A stretch of 38,467 nt of DNA from Nocardioides sp. (GTDB lineage Bacteria > Actinomycetota > Actinomycetes > Propionibacteriales > Nocardioidaceae): contig NZ_JAEMSS010000016.1 of the NCBI RefSeq assembly GCF_016462705.1, forward strand, positions 1-38,467. Reading direction: 5' to 3'. The notes beneath the pieces were generated by a model. That model searched no databases and was not told the origin of the DNA. It saw nothing but the letters and a program-made list of their open reading frames with translations. Of this stretch, positions 28,989 through 36,960 are shown piece by piece. The translations under genes were made by a program, and so were the position numbers. Each line of letters starts with the position of its first letter. The first letter of the stretch is position 1.

Positions 28989-30620
28989 TCACGTCACCTT
29001 GAACTTCTTCTTCGACGGGGTCGGGTCGGGGACGCCGTCGAGCACGGCCCGCACGTAGAGGGTGTGCTTGCCGAGCCTCAGCTTCTTGGTCTTCACCTTC
29101 ACCGGCGAGTCGCAGTCGCGCCAGGGGACCGGCTTCTTCCCCTTCGGGCCGGTCGCCCCGGTCTGCTGCTTGCGGGTCTTGTCGACGCGGCACTCGAAGG
29201 TGACCTCCGCCGGCGCGCCCGAGAAGGCGTACCGCGCCTTCTCGCCCTTCTCGATCTTCTTCGGCCCGGTGATCCGACCGGTCTCGGCGGTCGGCTGCGG
29301 GAGCGGCAGCAGGTTGTCGGCGACGACAGCCATCAGGATGTCGCCGTTCCCGTAGGTCCACACGACCGCGACCGTGCGGGCTCCGACGGCGAGCGCGCGG
29401 TCGTAGCCGGCCTGTGCGGCGGGAGCGATGAAGTCGGTCGGCTGCCATGCGCGGCCCGGGGGGCGGATCGCGACGCCGATGCCGTTCGCGAGGTTGGAGA
29501 ACTCCACGACGGCGGTGCCGTCGGGGCTGACCGCCAGCCGCGGCTCGGACTCGGAGTCGATCGACTGGGTCAGGTCGACCTGTGGCTCCCACGCGCCGCT
29601 GCGGTGGACCCGGGTCGCGACCTTGTCGGTCGCCCCGTCGTACGACGTCCACACCACGGTGGCCGCGCCGTCGGGACCGACGCCGACGTGCGGGCGGGTG
29701 CCCTCGATCTCCGGATCGGACAGCAGCGACTGGGCCCCCCAGGCGCTTCCGGGCGGCCTGATCGCGGCCAGCGTGCGCGCCGAGGTGTAGTAGCCGGCCG
29801 TGGTGGGCAGGCGGGACTCCCATGCCACGGCCATGGTGCCGTTGGCGCCGATGGCCGGTTCGGCGACCTGGGTCCGGCGGCCGGTCTCGGACAGCGACAC
29901 CGGTGCTTCCCAGGCGCCGGCGACGGGCCGGAAGCTCGCCCGGACCGTGCTGGCGGCGTAGGAGTCGGCGGGGTCCGACGACAGCACCCAGGAGACCAGC
30001 GTGCCGGCGGCGCTCGCCGCCACGTCGATTCCCGAGACCCCGGCGTCGACGAAGGGGGTCGCACTGCCGAAAGTGCCGGCAGCGCCCAGAGGACGGGTGC
30101 TGACCATCGGCTTGGACGCCGCCCCCGTGCCTTCGACCCACACCGCCGTGACCACGCCGGCTCCCACGGCGACGTTGGCGCTGCTGGCTGAGAGCGTGGT
30201 GTCGGAGAGCGGCACGGGCGTGCCCCACGCGCCACCCGGGGGCCGGACGACGGCGCTGACGACGACCTTGCTGGCCACCACGTTCTGGTAGACGATCGCC
30301 AGCGTCCCGTCGGGGCCCACCGCCAGCTGGTTGCCCCACACGTTGGCGGGTGCCACCGGGACCGGTGTGCTCCAGGCCCCGCCGGCCGGTCGCTCGGCAA
30401 CCATCACCGAGTCGACGCTGCCGGTCTCGACCCAGCTCGCGACCGTGGTGCCGTCTGGAGTGACCACGGTCTGCGGGTCGTAGCGGAAGGTGAAGGGGTC
30501 CGGGGTCGGTCCGGCCACCACGACCGGCGCGGGCCAGGTCGCCGCGTGCGCCGGGACGGCGGTGAGGCCGGTCAGGGCGAGGGCGGCGCCGAGCGTGGCG
30601 ACCAGGAGGCGGCGGGACAT
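28989..30620 (-). CDS. Secreted beta-propeller-like repeat protein with a C-terminal Ig-like domain (downstream paralogue)
   Basis: The 543-residue protein has a Sec signal (MSRRLLVATLGAALALTG, cleaved after AHA). The main body is made of repeats of about 50-60 residues with the pattern xRPxGxAW...V.LS... followed by AVGPDGTxxVVW, which resembles blades of a beta-propeller. The C-terminus is a compact domain with two Cys residues (ECRVDKTRK and DCDSPVKVK) and GKHTLYVRAVLDGVPDPTPSKKKFKV. It is related to Ig-like domains often found at the ends of actinobacterial secreted proteins. ATG 30620 overlaps the stop of the upstream paralogue by one base (TGATG). It is clearly paralogous to that gene, which implies tandem duplication. 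The ligand is unknown. Confidence 0.85.
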   Translation of the reverse strand: MSRRLLVATLGAALALTGLTAVPAHAATWPAPVVVAGPTPDPFTFRYDPQTVVTPDGTTVASWVETGSVDSVMVAERPAGGAWSTPVPVAPANVWGNQLAVGPDGTLAIVYQNVVASKVVVSAVVRPPGGAWGTPVPLSDTTLSASSANVAVGAGVVTAVWVEGTGAASKPMVSTRPLGAAGTFGSATPFVDAGVSGIDVAASAAGTLVSWVLSSDPADSYAASTVRASFRPVAGAWEAPVSLSETGRRTQVAEPAIGANGTMAVAWESRLPTTAGYYTSARTLAAIRPPGSAWGAQSLLSDPEIEGTRPHVGVGPDGAATVVWTSYDGATDKVATRVHRSGAWEPQVDLTQSIDSESEPRLAVSPDGTAVVEFSNLANGIGVAIRPPGRAWQPTDFIAPAAQAGYDRALAVGARTVAVVWTYGNGDILMAVVADNLLPLPQPTAETGRITGPKKIEKGEKARYAFSGAPAEVTFECRVDKTRKQQTGATGPKGKKPVPWRDCDSPVKVKTKKLRLGKHTLYVRAVLDGVPDPTPSKKKFKVT

Positions 30621-32284
30621 CACTGCACCTCGAACTTCCGCTTGGACGGGGTGGGGTCGACGAGACCGAACTGCACGGCCCGCACGTAGACCGTGTGCTT
30701 GCCCGGCTTGAGCTTCTTGGCCTTGACCTTGTACGGGGACGTGCAGGGCTTCCACGGCACGGGCTTCTTGCGGTCCGTCTCCCTCGTGCCCTGCTGCTGC
30801 TTGCGGGTCTTGTCGACCCGGCACTGGTAGGTCGCTCCAGCCGGACCGGTGAACTTGAAGACCCCCTTCTTCGTCTGCTCGATCTGCTTCGGTCCCTTGA
30901 CCTTCCCGGTCTTCGGTGCGGCCGGGTCCTGGATCGAGGTGTACGTCGTCGCGACGTCGGCGGCGTCGTACTCCGCCCACATCGCGGTCAGGCTGCCGCC
31001 CGGTCCGCCGGCGAGGGCGACCTGGTAGGCGCTGGCGTCGGTGGGCACGTCCCGCACCGTCGAGGGGGGCTCCCAGGCGCCGCCCGGTGGCTGGACGCTC
31101 GCCTGGATGACGTAGTCGTAGGTGGTGGGTGCCCGCCAGAGCCACATGACCACCGCGGTGCCGTCGCTCTTCACGGTCACCACCGGTGAGCCGCTGGTGG
31201 CCGCCGCGACGGGTTGGGAGAGCCACGGGCCGGTCGCGCCGCCGGTGGCGGCGTAGACGTGCTCCTGGTCGTAGTTGCCGTTCTCGTCCGAGGTCCAGGT
31301 GGCCGCGAACCGTGGGCCGGGCCCGGCGGCGAGCTGGAGCTCGATCCGGTTGACCTTCACCTTCGAGATGACGCGGGGGGTCGACCACCGGCCGCCCGGC
31401 GGCAGGGTGGCGACGGTGGGGGTGTTGAACCCGCTGGCCCACAACACGCCGAGGGTGCCGTCCGGGGCGTACGCGAGGTCTGCCCGGCCGCCCCAGTACT
31501 CGTTGCCGAGCCGCTGCCGCGGTCCCCAGGCGCCGGCGCCCTGCCGGATCCGGACGAAGACGCCGTCGTCGGCACCGCCCGACCCCGGGATCCCCCACGC
31601 GACGGCCACCTGGCCGTTCGGCCCGGCGGCGAGCTCGGGGGTGCGGTGCTCCCACTCCCTGGTGTCCAAGGTGTCGGGTGCCGACCATGTCCCAGCAGCC
31701 GAGCGGGTGGCGGTCTGCACCTCGAAGTGCTCGCTGCCCGGGGTGGCGATCCACTGCGGCCACACCGCGGTGACGCTGCCGTCGGTGGCGGCGGCCAGGC
31801 GCACCTCGGGGTTGGTCATGCCGGAGACGTACTCATCGGTGCTCTGCGCGGACACGGACTGGACGGGCGACCAGCCCTTGCCGGGGGCCCGGGTGCTCGC
31901 CTGCACGACGAAGTCGTCCTCGGTGGGTGCGAGCCGCCACGCGATGGTCGTGGTGCCGTCGGGCCCGATCGCGATGGCCGGCTCGGTGGACTCCACCGTC
32001 GGTGCGCTGAGGGTCACCGGCGGCGACCAGGCGCCCCGCGGCGGCCGGCTGCTGGTGACCACCCGGTTGGTGTCGGTGGCGTCGTCGTACATCAGGAGCG
32101 CGGCGGTGACGGTGCCGTCGGGGGCGATCGCGACGTTGGTGTTCTGGACGTAGCCGGTCAGCCCGGGCAGGGTTCCCGGCGCCGGCCACACGGCCGCGGC
32201 CGCGGTGCCGGAGGGCAGGGCCAGGGTCGCCGTGGCCAGGGCGGCCGCTCCGAGCGCGGCGAGCGGGCGGAAGGTCGGGTGCAC
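30620..32284 (-). CDS. Secreted beta-propeller-like repeat protein with a C-terminal Ig-like domain (upstream paralogue)
   Basis: The 554-residue protein has an N-terminal signal (RPLAALGAAALATATLALPSGTAAA). Repeats of the same pattern follow (VAIAPDGTVTAALL, IAIGPDGTTTIAW, RLAAATDGSVTAVW, ELAAGPNGQVAVAW). The C-terminal domain contains QCRVDKTRKQQQG, CTSPYKVK and GKHTVYVRAV, nearly the same as in the following gene. GTG 32284 lies 6 nt after a TAGTTT -10 box and has no Shine-Dalgarno sequence, so it is probably leaderless. It is co-transcribed with its downstream paralogue. A carbohydrate- or protein-binding surface role is a guess from the domain type. Confidence 0.85.
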   Translation of the reverse strand: MHPTFRPLAALGAAALATATLALPSGTAAAAVWPAPGTLPGLTGYVQNTNVAIAPDGTVTAALLMYDDATDTNRVVTSSRPPRGAWSPPVTLSAPTVESTEPAIAIGPDGTTTIAWRLAPTEDDFVVQASTRAPGKGWSPVQSVSAQSTDEYVSGMTNPEVRLAAATDGSVTAVWPQWIATPGSEHFEVQTATRSAAGTWSAPDTLDTREWEHRTPELAAGPNGQVAVAWGIPGSGGADDGVFVRIRQGAGAWGPRQRLGNEYWGGRADLAYAPDGTLGVLWASGFNTPTVATLPPGGRWSTPRVISKVKVNRIELQLAAGPGPRFAATWTSDENGNYDQEHVYAATGGATGPWLSQPVAAATSGSPVVTVKSDGTAVVMWLWRAPTTYDYVIQASVQPPGGAWEPPSTVRDVPTDASAYQVALAGGPGGSLTAMWAEYDAADVATTYTSIQDPAAPKTGKVKGPKQIEQTKKGVFKFTGPAGATYQCRVDKTRKQQQGTRETDRKKPVPWKPCTSPYKVKAKKLKPGKHTVYVRAVQFGLVDPTPSKRKFEVQ

Positions 32285-32290
32285 CTCTGG

Positions 32291-32296
32291 AAACTA
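32291..32296 (-). promoter_or_regulatory. Leaderless-type -10 element (TAGTTT) of the secreted protein pair
   Basis: On the minus strand TAGTTT is followed by 6 nt and the GTG start at 32284. Confidence 0.5.
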
Positions 32297-32340
32297 GTCC
32301 TTCGCAGGGGGGCGTCACGATGGGTCGAACGGGGTCTTGA

Positions 32341-32354
32341 CCGCCCCCGGGCGG
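32341..32354 (-). terminator. Possible terminator hairpin after the XPB helicase gene
   Basis: CCGCCC and GGGCGG flank a CC centre, about 18 nt after the XPB stop codon and before the promoter of the secreted protein pair. No U-tract follows. Confidence 0.35.
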
Positions 32355-32372
32355 CGTGGTATCCGACCCGGC

Positions 32373-34022
32373 TCAGGCGAGCAGCTCGTCCAGCCCGTCG
32401 GAGTCGACGATCCGGTACGCGTAGCCCTGCTCGGCCAGGAACCGCTGCCGGTGCTGGGCGAACTCGGCGTCCACCGTGTCGCGGGAGACGACCGTGTAGA
32501 AGTGCGCGGTCTTGCCCTCGGACTTCGGCCGCAGGATCCGGCCGAGCCGCTGGGCCTCCTCCTGGCGGGAGCCGAACGAGCCGGACACCTGGATCGCCAC
32601 CTCGGCCGAGGGCAGGTCGATGGAGAAGTTGGCCACCTTGGAGACGACCAGCAGGCCGACCTCGCCGGACCGGAACGCGTCGAACAGCCGCTGCCGCTCC
32701 TTGACCGTGGTGTCGCCCTTGATGACCGGCGCGTCCAGCGCGAGACCGAGCTCGTCGAGCTGGTCGAGGTACTGGCCGATGACCAGCGTCGGCTGACCCG
32801 GGTGCCGGGCGACCAGGTCCTTCACGACGTCGATCTTCTGGTGCGTGCAGGACGCGAGCCGGTAGCGCTCCTCGGGCTCCGCGGTCGCGTAGACGAGGCG
32901 CTCGTCGGTCGGCAGGGTCACCCGCACCTCGACGCAGTCGGCCGGTGCGATCCAGCCCTGTGACTCGATGTCCTTCCACGGCGCGTCGTAGCGCTTCGGC
33001 CCGATCAGCGAGAACACGTCGCCCTCGCGGCCGTCCTCCCGCACCAGGGTCGCGGTGAGCCCGATCCGGCGGCGGGCCTGGAGGTCGGCGGTCATCCGGA
33101 AGATCGGGGCGGGCAGCAGGTGCACCTCGTCGTAGATGATCAGGCCCCAGTCGCGGGCGTCGAGCAGCTCGAGGTGCCGGTAGACGCCCTGCCGCTTGGT
33201 GGTCATCACCTGGTAGGTCGCGATGGTGACCGGACGGACCTCCTTGACCGAGCCGGAGTACTCGCCGATCTCGTCGGCGGTCAGGGACGTACGCCGGACC
33301 AGCTCGTCCTTCCACTGCCTGGCGCTCACGGTGTTGGTGACCAGGATCAGCGTGGTGGCCTGGGCGTGCGCCATCGCGGCCGCGCCCACCAGCGTCTTGC
33401 CGGCGCCGCAGGGGAGCACGACCACGCCCGAGCCGCCGTGCCAGAACGACTCGGCGGCGTCACGCTGGTAGTCGCGCAGGTGCCACTCGGCCTGGTCCAG
33501 CGCGATCGGGTGCGCCTCGCCGTCGACGTAGCCGGCGTAGTCCTCGGCGGGCCAGCCGATCTTGAGCAGGGCCTGCTTGAGGTTGCCGCGCTCGGAGCCG
33601 TGCACGACGACCGTGTCGTCGTCGATCCGGTCGCCGATCATCCCGGCGATCTTTTTGGCGCGGAGCACCTCCTCCAGGACGGGCCGGTCGCTGCTCACCA
33701 GGACCAGGCCGTGCGTCGGGTGCTTCTCCAGCCGCAGCCGGCCGTAGCGGGCCATCGTCTCGGCGACGTCGACGAGCAGCGCGTGCGGAACGGCGTACCT
33801 GCTGAACTCCAGCAGCGTGTCGACGACCTGCTCGGCGTCGTGACCCGCGGCGCGGGCGTTCCAGAGGCCGAGCGGCGTCAGCCGGTAGGTGTGGATGTGC
33901 TCGGGCGAGCGCTCCAGCTCGGCGAACGGTGCGATCGCGCGGCGGCACTCGCCGGCGCGCTCGTGGTCGACCTCGAGCAGCAGCGTCTTGTCGGACTGGA
34001 CGATGAGCGGTCCGTCATGCAC
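32373..34022 (-). CDS. xpb: XPB/ERCC3-type DNA repair helicase
   Basis: The 549-residue SF2 helicase is a 3'-5' DNA translocase related to eukaryotic XPB. Its size fits mycobacterial XPB. An N-terminal domain of about 175 residues precedes the motor. Motif I is LPCGAGKT (203-210), motif II is DEVH (298-301), the XPB-specific RED motif is Arg328-Glu329-Asp330, and motif VI is QRLGRILRPK. The start GTG 34022-34020 overlaps the end of the CGNR gene by 8 bp, and GGAGCGGC precedes it. It lies in a three-gene group with a CGNR zinc-finger protein and a helicase-associated/WYL protein, all on the minus strand. A role in nucleotide-excision-type repair or transcription is likely but not shown by the sequence. 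Confidence 0.95.
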   Translation of the reverse strand: MHDGPLIVQSDKTLLLEVDHERAGECRRAIAPFAELERSPEHIHTYRLTPLGLWNARAAGHDAEQVVDTLLEFSRYAVPHALLVDVAETMARYGRLRLEKHPTHGLVLVSSDRPVLEEVLRAKKIAGMIGDRIDDDTVVVHGSERGNLKQALLKIGWPAEDYAGYVDGEAHPIALDQAEWHLRDYQRDAAESFWHGGSGVVVLPCGAGKTLVGAAAMAHAQATTLILVTNTVSARQWKDELVRRTSLTADEIGEYSGSVKEVRPVTIATYQVMTTKRQGVYRHLELLDARDWGLIIYDEVHLLPAPIFRMTADLQARRRIGLTATLVREDGREGDVFSLIGPKRYDAPWKDIESQGWIAPADCVEVRVTLPTDERLVYATAEPEERYRLASCTHQKIDVVKDLVARHPGQPTLVIGQYLDQLDELGLALDAPVIKGDTTVKERQRLFDAFRSGEVGLLVVSKVANFSIDLPSAEVAIQVSGSFGSRQEEAQRLGRILRPKSEGKTAHFYTVVSRDTVDAEFAQHRQRFLAEQGYAYRIVDSDGLDELLA

Positions 34023-34560
34023 TTTGCGCCGCTCCCGACTGCTGTTGCGTCTCCTTCTGGCGCGCCCGGTACGCCGCCACGTTGGCCCGCGAGGAGCAGC
34101 GGTCCGAGCAGTATCGGCGCGAGGCGTTGGGGGAGGTGTCGACGTAGACGTGGTCGCAGCGGTCGGCGTCACAGACGCCGAGCCGGGTCGGGCCGAGGTC
34201 GCAGACCAGGTTGGCCAGCCCGAGCAGCGCCTCGCCGACCAGGAGCTCGGCCACCGACTGGGACTTGGAGGCGGCGTGGATGTGCAGGTCGCCGGCGTGG
34301 TCGGAGATGCGCGGCGTGATCGGGTGGCGGACCATGAGGTCGTTGAGCAGCTCGACGGTCAGCGCGGCGTCCCCCGCGGCCGAGGCCTCGAAGACCGGGC
34401 GCAGCTCGCGCTGGAACTTGCGCAGCAGCATGCAGTCGCGGTCGAGGCTCTGCTCCACCAGCCAGTCCCGGCCGGCAAGGTGCTCGCGCAGGGCGTCGAG
34501 GTCCGGCAGGTCGGTGTTGAGCAGCACGGCCGACCGCTCGGCGTACCTGACGAAGTCCAC
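34015..34560 (-). CDS. CGNR zinc-finger protein
   Basis: The 181-residue protein has an N-terminal alpha-helical ABATE-like region (residues 1-125) and a C-terminal zinc ribbon. The latter has CDADRCDHVYVD near residue 134, then RRYCSDRCSSRANVAAYRARQ near residue 152, where four Cys residues bind zinc. The name-giving CGNR sequence is CSSR here, but the flanking residues are as in the family. Members are predicted transcriptional regulators. GTG 34560 lies 6 nt after TAGACT and lacks a ribosome site, so translation is probably leaderless. It overlaps the XPB gene, so both are expressed together. Confidence 0.88.
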   Translation of the reverse strand: MDFVRYAERSAVLLNTDLPDLDALREHLAGRDWLVEQSLDRDCMLLRKFQRELRPVFEASAAGDAALTVELLNDLMVRHPITPRISDHAGDLHIHAASKSQSVAELLVGEALLGLANLVCDLGPTRLGVCDADRCDHVYVDTSPNASRRYCSDRCSSRANVAAYRARQKETQQQSGAAQSA

Positions 34561-34566
34561 CTACCG

Positions 34567-34572
34567 AGTCTA
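34567..34572 (-). promoter_or_regulatory. Leaderless-type -10 element (TAGACT) of the CGNR/XPB pair
   Basis: On the minus strand TAGACT is followed by 6 nt and GTG 34560. It lies two bases before the stop codon of the upstream gene (which ends at 34570), so the two sequences overlap. Confidence 0.5.
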
Positions 34573-36942
34573 CGGAGCGGGTGAAGGGTCATCGACCGGC
34601 CGCACGGTCGTGATCCGGTGCACCGCGAAGGTGCGGGTGTCGTCGGTGCGGTGGTCGTGGGCGGTGAGCACGCCGCCCTCGACGGAGACCGGCTCGACCA
34701 CGCGCTCGGTCCGGGTGCCGTGGTTGTCGACGTAGGAGATGACCACGACCGCACCCACCTCGGCGGCGTCCCGGAGCGCGGCCAGCGACCCCGACGGGGT
34801 CGAGGCGGGCTCGGGCCCGGCGGGCCGGGTCGCGGCGGCCCGGTCGCCCGCCCGGATGGCGGTGACCACCGAGGCGACGGCGGCGGTACGCCGGGCCGAG
34901 CGGGCCGCGTCGACGCCGAGCGGACCGTGACCGGGGCGGTGCTCGCGCGGGGTCCGGGCCCGGCGCAGGTCCGGGCGGGCGACGTGGACGGTGCCGTCCG
35001 CGGCCTCGACCACGGGCGCCGCCCCCAGGTCCCGGAGCCGGGGGAGGAGGACGTCGAGCGGGGTGGTGCTGGTCAGCACCGTCGGCGCCAGCCGGCGCAG
35101 GCCCAGGGCGGTGGCCTGAGGGTGGTGCAGCAGCTCGGTCAGCGCGGTCTCGTCGTCGGCGCGCAGGTAGGCCTCGGCGTGGCCGACCCGGATCGTGCCG
35201 AACGTGCGCGCGGTGTCGTCCACGAGGTACTCCAGCGGCTGCGGCACCGGCGTGCGCGAGACCGAGGCCAGGAACTCGTGCAGCTCGGTCGCGGTCCAGC
35301 CGATGTCCAGCGCGCGCCGGACCGACCCCGGCGTGAACCGGTAGACGGCTCCGCCTCCCCGGGACTCCACCTCCGCGAGGAGCTGGAGCTTGCGGGCCAG
35401 CGCGGACTCCAGCGGGCCCGGAGCCACCGCGGTCAGGTCGGCCTGGAGCAGCACGTGCTCGACCGGCTGGGGCAGGAGGGCCGCGAGCGTCTTGCCCGCC
35501 GCCGCGTCGTCGTCGGTGAGCAGCAGGCGGGCGTACGACGCCAGCCCGTCGAGACCGGTGACCCCGAGCATCGCCGCCTCGGTGAGGCTCCACAGCACCT
35601 GCTCGGCCCGCAGCCGCGGGCGCCGCGGGCGCTGCCACGAGAGCAGCGCCACCACGGACGGGACGCCCGTGCCGGCGGCCAGCACCTCGCCGGCCGGGAG
35701 CTGCTCGAGCGCCCCCAGCGTCATCCGGCGGGTCTCCGGCATGTGCACGGCCGCGAGCTCGGGGGCGAGCGCGTTCCAGGTCTTGCCGGCCGGGTCGCGC
35801 GACCCCACCAGCCCGGGCATCCGGGGGCTGTCGAGCCACACCCGCACCAGCGACGTCCAGCGCTCGGCGGTCGGCCGCTGGACCCAGGCGTCGAACAGGT
35901 CGGTCGGCAGCCACACCGGGTTGCCGGTCCCGTCGGCGACCGTCGTGACCAGTCCGGCGCCCGCGGCGGTCTCGACCAGGAGGGCGACGGTCGGCTCGTC
36001 GAGGTGCAGCGCGGTCGCGGTCGCCCGCAGGTCGCGCACCCCGAGCCCGCCGCTGCGCAGCGCGGACGGCGGGGAGGCACCCCAGCGGTCGAGGAGCAGC
36101 TCGAGGCGCCGGACGGCCTCGAACGCCGCACCTGCCGCGGTCCGGTCGACCTGCGCGGCGTCCCGGGTGGACGTGGCCAGTGACGGGACGTCGTCGACCG
36201 GCTCGGCCGTGGTGTGCCCTCCTCGGACGGCGACCCCGACCTCGCCGGGGACGACCGCCGGGCTCCCGGCGCGGGGGACCAGCAGCCGCCGGGACAGGAG
36301 CTCCTCCGCGGGGGTGGCCGCGTCCTCGGGCAGCACGGTGACCCGGGCCGAGCCGGTGGTCGCCTCGCCGCCGGCGTCGACCACGTGCTCGAGCAGGGCC
36401 CGCGCCGGCTCGGAGAGCGCGGCCAGCGACCCGGCGACGGCGGCCGCGGGCGGGGGCGGGTCGGTGAACGGGCGCAGGCCGCTCACGCCCTGCTCGGGCC
36501 CACCGGTCAGGCCGTCGGCCACGCCGGTCAGCGCGCGCAGGCCGCCGGTCGACTCCCAGGCGAGCGCGAGGTCGAGCAGCCGCTCGACGGCGGCGTCCAC
36601 GGCGGCGGCGTCGGCGTTGACCAACTCCCGCAGCCGGTCCACGCTGGACCGGCCGGTCGGGTAGTTTTCGGGGTCCCCGCGGAAGCGTTCGCCGCGCGCA
36701 GCGCCACTAGCGCTTTCGTGGGGTAAGAGCACCAGCGCGTCGAGCACCGCAAGCTCGGCGCGGGTCAGCTGGTCCAGCGCACGCAGGATCGAGGACCGGG
36801 TGGCCGCTCGCGAGGCCAGCTGGGCGGAGTCATGGGGGGCCGGAGTGGCGAGGTCGGGACGCTCGGAGAGCAGGCGGGACAGCCGCGCGTCCGGCCAGCT
36901 CCTGAGCTGGTCGGCGAGCGAGCGGAATCCCTGCGTGGCCAT
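34570..36942 (-). CDS. Helicase-associated domain protein with a C-terminal WYL-like domain
   Basis: The 790-residue protein starts with FRSLADQLRSWPDARLSRLLSERPDL, typical of actinobacterial helicase-associated (XPB/Ssl2-type C-terminal domain) proteins. The central 500 residues are helical, with blocks such as VEHVLLQADLTAVAPGPLESALARKLQLLAEVES. The C-terminus (VVISYVDNHGTRTERVVEPVSVEGGVLTAHDH) is WYL-like, a ligand- or nucleic-acid-sensing module. Such proteins usually sit beside bacterial XPB, as here. ATG 36942 lies 7 nt after TAGCGT, leaderless-type. Residues about 71-98 have unusual codons (including TTA at codon 73, AGT, GCT and several GAA) and lie in a patch of altered composition, possibly a small insertion. 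The function is not established. Confidence 0.85.
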   Translation of the reverse strand: MATQGFRSLADQLRSWPDARLSRLLSERPDLATPAPHDSAQLASRAATRSSILRALDQLTRAELAVLDALVLLPHESASGAARGERFRGDPENYPTGRSSVDRLRELVNADAAAVDAAVERLLDLALAWESTGGLRALTGVADGLTGGPEQGVSGLRPFTDPPPPAAAVAGSLAALSEPARALLEHVVDAGGEATTGSARVTVLPEDAATPAEELLSRRLLVPRAGSPAVVPGEVGVAVRGGHTTAEPVDDVPSLATSTRDAAQVDRTAAGAAFEAVRRLELLLDRWGASPPSALRSGGLGVRDLRATATALHLDEPTVALLVETAAGAGLVTTVADGTGNPVWLPTDLFDAWVQRPTAERWTSLVRVWLDSPRMPGLVGSRDPAGKTWNALAPELAAVHMPETRRMTLGALEQLPAGEVLAAGTGVPSVVALLSWQRPRRPRLRAEQVLWSLTEAAMLGVTGLDGLASYARLLLTDDDAAAGKTLAALLPQPVEHVLLQADLTAVAPGPLESALARKLQLLAEVESRGGGAVYRFTPGSVRRALDIGWTATELHEFLASVSRTPVPQPLEYLVDDTARTFGTIRVGHAEAYLRADDETALTELLHHPQATALGLRRLAPTVLTSTTPLDVLLPRLRDLGAAPVVEAADGTVHVARPDLRRARTPREHRPGHGPLGVDAARSARRTAAVASVVTAIRAGDRAAATRPAGPEPASTPSGSLAALRDAAEVGAVVVISYVDNHGTRTERVVEPVSVEGGVLTAHDHRTDDTRTFAVHRITTVRPVDDPSPAP

Positions 36943-36949
36943 CAGAGCA

Positions 36950-36955
36950 ACGCTA
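36950..36955 (-). promoter_or_regulatory. Leaderless-type -10 element (TAGCGT) of the helicase-associated protein gene
   Basis: On the minus strand TAGCGT is followed by 7 nt and ATG 36942. It lies in the 18-bp gap to the divergent phosphatase gene. Confidence 0.5.
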
Positions 36956-36960
36956 CTGGG

